8,135 nt of DNA, taken from assembly GCA_036658435.1 (NCBI GenBank), contig JAVXEO010000081.1, positions 1 through 8,135 of the forward strand, in the 5' to 3' direction. Positions within the stretch are counted from its first letter, which is position 1, and each line of letters begins with the position of its first letter. Of the stretch, positions 5,732-8,135 are shown one piece after another. This stretch comes from DIGJ01 sp036658435 (lineage in GTDB: Bacteria > Bacillota > Clostridia > Lachnospirales > Lachnospiraceae). The position numbers were made by a program, and so were the translations under genes. Below the pieces are notes generated by a model that was not told where the DNA came from, ran no database searches, and saw only the letters and a program-made list of their open reading frames with translations.

Positions 5732-6907
5732 TTATAAAAAATATCCTTCATAAGCTTCCTTATATACCGAAATCACCTCTTCCAAGGATGGCATAACCGG
5801 ATTATCCTTCATACAGACATCTTTACATGCTAGAATTCCAAGACTTTCATAATCCTTGGGATTCGTTTTAAGTTCCTTTAAGCTTTGTGCAATCCCCACT
5901 TTTTGTGACAATTTTATAATAAAATCAATGCTTTCTTTTGCGGCTTCCCCCTCTCCCATAAGTAACGCTCCCGGAAGTTCCAAAGCTTCTGCAATCTTTT
6001 TAAAGTTTTTTCCCGTTTCTTTTCTACCTGCATTAAATTTCATGACATGAGGCAGTAAAATAGCATTGCAAATTCCATGAGGCAGGTTATATTTTCCTCC
6101 TAGTGCATGTGCCATGGCGTGAACCATGCCAAGACCTCCATTGGAAAATGCCATTCCTGCCACATATTCCCCATAGGCCATCTGTTCTCTTGCCTCTAAA
6201 TCATTTCCATTTTCTACTGCCTTTGGCAGGTAGTCCTTAATTGTTCTAATTGCCCAGAGCGCGTCCTTATCGGTAAGTGGATTTGCTTTGTTGGAAAGTA
6301 CCGCTTCTATTCCATGGGTCATGGCATCCATACCGGTTGCTGCCGTTAATCCCTTTGGCATACCCAGCATAAACTGAATATCATTCACTGCAATGGTAAC
6401 TTTGCAGTTCTTATCCCCCATACACATTTTGGAATGTTTTTTCGTATCGGTTACAATATAAAAAGTGGTTACCTCGGAACCCGTCCCTGCCGTGGTGTTA
6501 ACGGCAACAATAGGAATTCCCGGTTTTTCCGATTTATCAATGCCTTCATATTCTTCAACCGTTCCTCCATTTGCAAGGACAATGCTGACTGCTTTTGCCG
6601 TATCAATAGAAGAGCCTCCGCCTACGGCCACCAGCCAGTCTACCTTTAGTTCTTTTGCTGCACAAATACATTCATTTACTACTTCTACCGTTGGATTTGG
6701 CTGCACTTGATAGTAAATAGCATATTCCATATCGGCCTGAAGTAATACGTTTCCTACCTTCTTGGCTACACCGGACTCAAATAAAAACGGATCCGTTACA
6801 ATCAACGCCCTTTTGGCTTTTCTTTTCTTTAATTCCATAGGCAGATAAGAAATTGCTTCATTTCCAAAGAAACTAGTTGTAACTGCCTCTACTCTAATTT
6901 TTCCCAT
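5732..6907 (-). CDS. Iron-containing (group III) alcohol dehydrogenase
   Basis: This 391-residue enzyme belongs to the iron-dependent alcohol dehydrogenase family that includes FucO and DhaT (1,3-propanediol dehydrogenase). The N-terminal domain binds NAD(P) through VGGGSSIDTAKA (95-106) and NTTAGTGSEVT (137-147). The C-terminal helical domain provides the metal ligands D194 and H198 (TAATGMDAMTHGIEA, 188-202), H263 and H277 (GMVHAMAHALGGKYNLPHG, 260-278). All four are intact, so it should be active, with iron or a similar metal. Length is normal, and there is no signal peptide, so it is cytoplasmic. The start is ATG 6907 with a GAAGG site about 8 nt upstream. It lies 35 nt after the binding-protein-like gene and 32 nt before dhaK. 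A dehydrogenase beside a ketose kinase suggests polyol oxidation to a ketose, though this family often runs as an aldehyde or ketone reductase. Substrate and direction are inferred. Confidence 0.93.
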   Translation of the reverse strand: MGKIRVEAVTTSFFGNEAISYLPMELKKRKAKRALIVTDPFLFESGVAKKVGNVLLQADMEYAIYYQVQPNPTVEVVNECICAAKELKVDWLVAVGGGSSIDTAKAVSIVLANGGTVEEYEGIDKSEKPGIPIVAVNTTAGTGSEVTTFYIVTDTKKHSKMCMGDKNCKVTIAVNDIQFMLGMPKGLTAATGMDAMTHGIEAVLSNKANPLTDKDALWAIRTIKDYLPKAVENGNDLEAREQMAYGEYVAGMAFSNGGLGMVHAMAHALGGKYNLPHGICNAILLPHVMKFNAGRKETGKNFKKIAEALELPGALLMGEGEAAKESIDFIIKLSQKVGIAQSLKELKTNPKDYESLGILACKDVCMKDNPVMPSLEEVISVYKEAYEGYFL

Positions 6908-6942
6908 GTTTCTACCTTCTTCCCTTTTGCCTTTTTCTCTAT

Positions 6943-8055
6943 TTACAGACTTTGAATTTCTCGCTCTGCCTCTATCATCGCTTCTCTTGCCGTTTTCTCT
7001 CCTGCAAATGCTAGGGCAATCTGATGATAGAGTATGCTATTTTTATCACCGGCATTGTTTAAATCCGGCAAAAGTTTTGCATTGGAAAACAGAGCCAGTT
7101 CACAAGGATACCACGGATTATCATCCAATGCACCTTCATAACTTCCTTTTCTAACCGGTGCACCACTTATAGCACCGGCACGTTGATCGATCTCTTTTGA
7201 GCGAAGATAGGTCAAAAGCGTATTTGCTTCTTTCCTTTGTTCACATCCGGATGAAATTGCAAAGGACCAGGTTACATTCCATGCCGTCTCAAAGGTAGCA
7301 AATCCAAACTCTTCTTTTTCCTGTCCCGGGCTTTCCGAGTCTTTCATAACAACACCCATCTGTCCACTCCAGGTAACTCCCATTACGGCTTCCTTTGATC
7401 TTAATTTCTCTGCTACTTCTTCATTTCCGAAGGTATCCGTATTTTCCAATGCAAAGGTTTTTAATTTACAGTAATTTTCCAATCCATTTATAACTTCTTC
7501 TTTACTGCACTGTATTTTCTCTGTTTTTTCTTCATAAACATCCTGTCCATACATGCGAAGAAAGGGTAAGGCATCCGTGAAAATCTCGGATTCATTTGCC
7601 TTCATTGCAATCTTATAGCCAGCTTTATATAATTTTTCTGCCGCTTCCATATATTCTTCCGGCGTAATAACTTCTTTGAATTCTTTTCCTAACACTTCTT
7701 TTAAAATGTTTTTTCGATAAACGATAATATGACCATCGCAAAAAGATGGGGATAAGTAATACCGTCCTTTGTATTCCATTTCTTTTACAATCACCGGTAA
7801 AATATCTTCTTCTTCAAAATCAAGAGGACAGATATACCCTTTTTCCACAAAATCCCGTTTCCATAAATGACCGGCTACCATCACAATATCGTAATACGCT
7901 TTTCCTGCGAATACCTCCAACATCGTATCGTAATAGTTTGACCAGGGAAGAACGTCCATTTCCACTTCTTTACAAAAATCTTGTATTATTTTTTCCTCCA
8001 GATAGGCTCTTATGGCCGGGTCTGCCACGGCTAAAACCTTTAGTGTTTTTCTCAT
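6943..8055 (-). CDS. ABC-type solute-binding-protein homologue lacking a signal peptide
   Basis: This 370-residue protein has the fold signatures of family 1 extracellular sugar-binding proteins. These include a YYDIVMVAGHLWKRDFVEKGYICPLD segment (54-79), EYKGRYYLSPSFCDGHIIVYRKN (94-116) leading to ITPEEYMEAAEKLYKAG (130-146), AVMGVTWSGQMG (223-234) in the second lobe, and GAISGAPVRKGSY (294-306). These correspond to the substrate cleft of maltose- or glycerol-phosphate-type binding proteins. Unlike them it begins MRKTLKVLAVADPAIRAYLEE, with no hydrophobic signal or lipobox cysteine, and has seven cysteines (28, 76, 106, 183, 196, 271, 318), unusual for an exported Gram-positive protein. I chose ATG 8055 (AAAGGAGG at 8067-8074, spacer 11) over GTG 8064, which is only 2 nt from the site. 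It is the first window gene of the kinase operon, 35 nt before the dehydrogenase. A cytosolic sensor or carrier is possible; no membrane transporter genes are visible. Confidence 0.82.
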   Translation of the reverse strand: MRKTLKVLAVADPAIRAYLEEKIIQDFCKEVEMDVLPWSNYYDTMLEVFAGKAYYDIVMVAGHLWKRDFVEKGYICPLDFEEEDILPVIVKEMEYKGRYYLSPSFCDGHIIVYRKNILKEVLGKEFKEVITPEEYMEAAEKLYKAGYKIAMKANESEIFTDALPFLRMYGQDVYEEKTEKIQCSKEEVINGLENYCKLKTFALENTDTFGNEEVAEKLRSKEAVMGVTWSGQMGVVMKDSESPGQEKEEFGFATFETAWNVTWSFAISSGCEQRKEANTLLTYLRSKEIDQRAGAISGAPVRKGSYEGALDDNPWYPCELALFSNAKLLPDLNNAGDKNSILYHQIALAFAGEKTAREAMIEAEREIQSL

Positions 8056-8066
8056 AAACAGCACAT

Positions 8067-8074
8067 CCTCCTTT
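8067..8074 (-). promoter_or_regulatory. Ribosome binding site of the binding-protein-like gene
   Basis: AAAGGAGG on the minus strand is a near-perfect Shine-Dalgarno site, 11 nt from the ATG at 8055 and 2 nt from the in-frame GTG at 8064. The ATG is favoured. No extended upstream frame could add a signal sequence here, because this site and the hairpin at 8089-8109 immediately precede the gene. Confidence 0.75.
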
Positions 8075-8088
8075 CGTGTCTAGGATAA

Positions 8089-8109
8089 AGAGTCTGCTTT
8101 GCAGACTCT
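8089..8109. terminator. Perfect hairpin upstream of the kinase operon
   Basis: AGAGTCTGC and GCAGACTCT form a perfect 9-bp stem around a TTT loop (AAA on the minus strand). On the minus strand it is followed by TTTATCC, a poor T-tract. It could be a terminator for an upstream gene, an attenuator or mRNA-stabilising stem in the operon leader, or part of a dispersed intergenic repeat together with the palindromes just beyond. No promoter is evident between it and the gene. Confidence 0.5.
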
Positions 8110-8116
8110 CGCGCCA

Positions 8117-8135
8117 AAGTGCGGTCACTTCAGTG
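8117..8135. repeat. Palindromic sequence running off the right edge
   Basis: AAGTG (8117-8121) can pair with CACTT (8126-8130) around CGGT. The last ten bases, CACTTCAGTG, form an alternative palindrome (CACT/AGTG) that ends exactly at the window edge. The overlap suggests alternative foldings or a longer hairpin cut by the edge. Its function is unknown. Together with 8089-8109 it resembles the small hairpin clusters found in intergenic repeats. Confidence 0.35.

Noticed and set aside
8056..8064. GTG 8064 as start of the binding-protein-like gene
   Set aside because: It is only 2 nt from the Shine-Dalgarno core, too close to initiate; ATG 8055 has a workable 11-nt spacer.
1..8135. Mobile element, phage remnant or CRISPR array
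   Set aside because: The XRE and TetR genes prompted the check, but no transposase, integrase, terminal inverted repeats, target duplications or regularly spaced repeats were visible.

Overview
The window looks like chromosomal DNA from a low-GC Gram-positive anaerobe, most likely a Clostridia/Lachnospiraceae-type Firmicute. This rests on AT-rich intergenic DNA, strong GGAGG-type Shine-Dalgarno sites, sigma-A-like promoters and the gene families present. No rRNA, tRNA, insertion sequence, integrase or CRISPR array was seen. Every gene except one is on the minus strand, so transcription mostly runs from high to low coordinates.

Region 1 (about 1-1271) is an efflux-type cassette: a TetR-family regulator followed on the same strand by an MFS transporter that runs off the left edge. 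Three palindromes built on ATACC/GGTAT half-sites lie here. One fills the -35/-10 spacer of the tetR promoter, one covers its expected transcription start, and one, with wider spacing, lies in the tetR-MFS gap. This is the layout of an autoregulated, inducer-released exporter. The tetR start is reassigned to a GTG at 1197.

Region 2 (1282-3464) is a two-gene surface-glycan unit: glf (UDP-galactopyranose mutase) followed by a family 2 glycosyltransferase, read from a promoter at about 3501-3529. Glf makes UDP-galactofuranose, and the transferase is a candidate user of it. A small XRE-family repressor (3627-3977, plus strand) is divergent from glf. The shared AT-rich gap holds a 20-bp imperfect direct repeat that covers the glf promoter and could be an operator.

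Region 3 (4001-8135) starts at a strong hairpin terminator shared by the convergent XRE and dhaL genes. It holds a four-gene minus-strand operon read in the order solute-binding-protein-like gene, iron-type alcohol dehydrogenase, dhaK-like, dhaL-like. The logic suggests oxidation of a polyol to a ketose by the dehydrogenase, then phosphorylation by the two-part kinase. Two points make this the most interesting part. The first gene has a binding-protein fold but no signal peptide or lipobox and has seven cysteines, so it is probably cytosolic. The DhaK/DhaL pair also departs from the classical dihydroxyacetone kinase at several active-site-adjacent positions, and no DhaM phosphoryl donor is in the window. 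The substrate may therefore be a ketose other than dihydroxyacetone. Hairpins lie upstream of the operon at the right edge, and its promoter probably lies outside the window.
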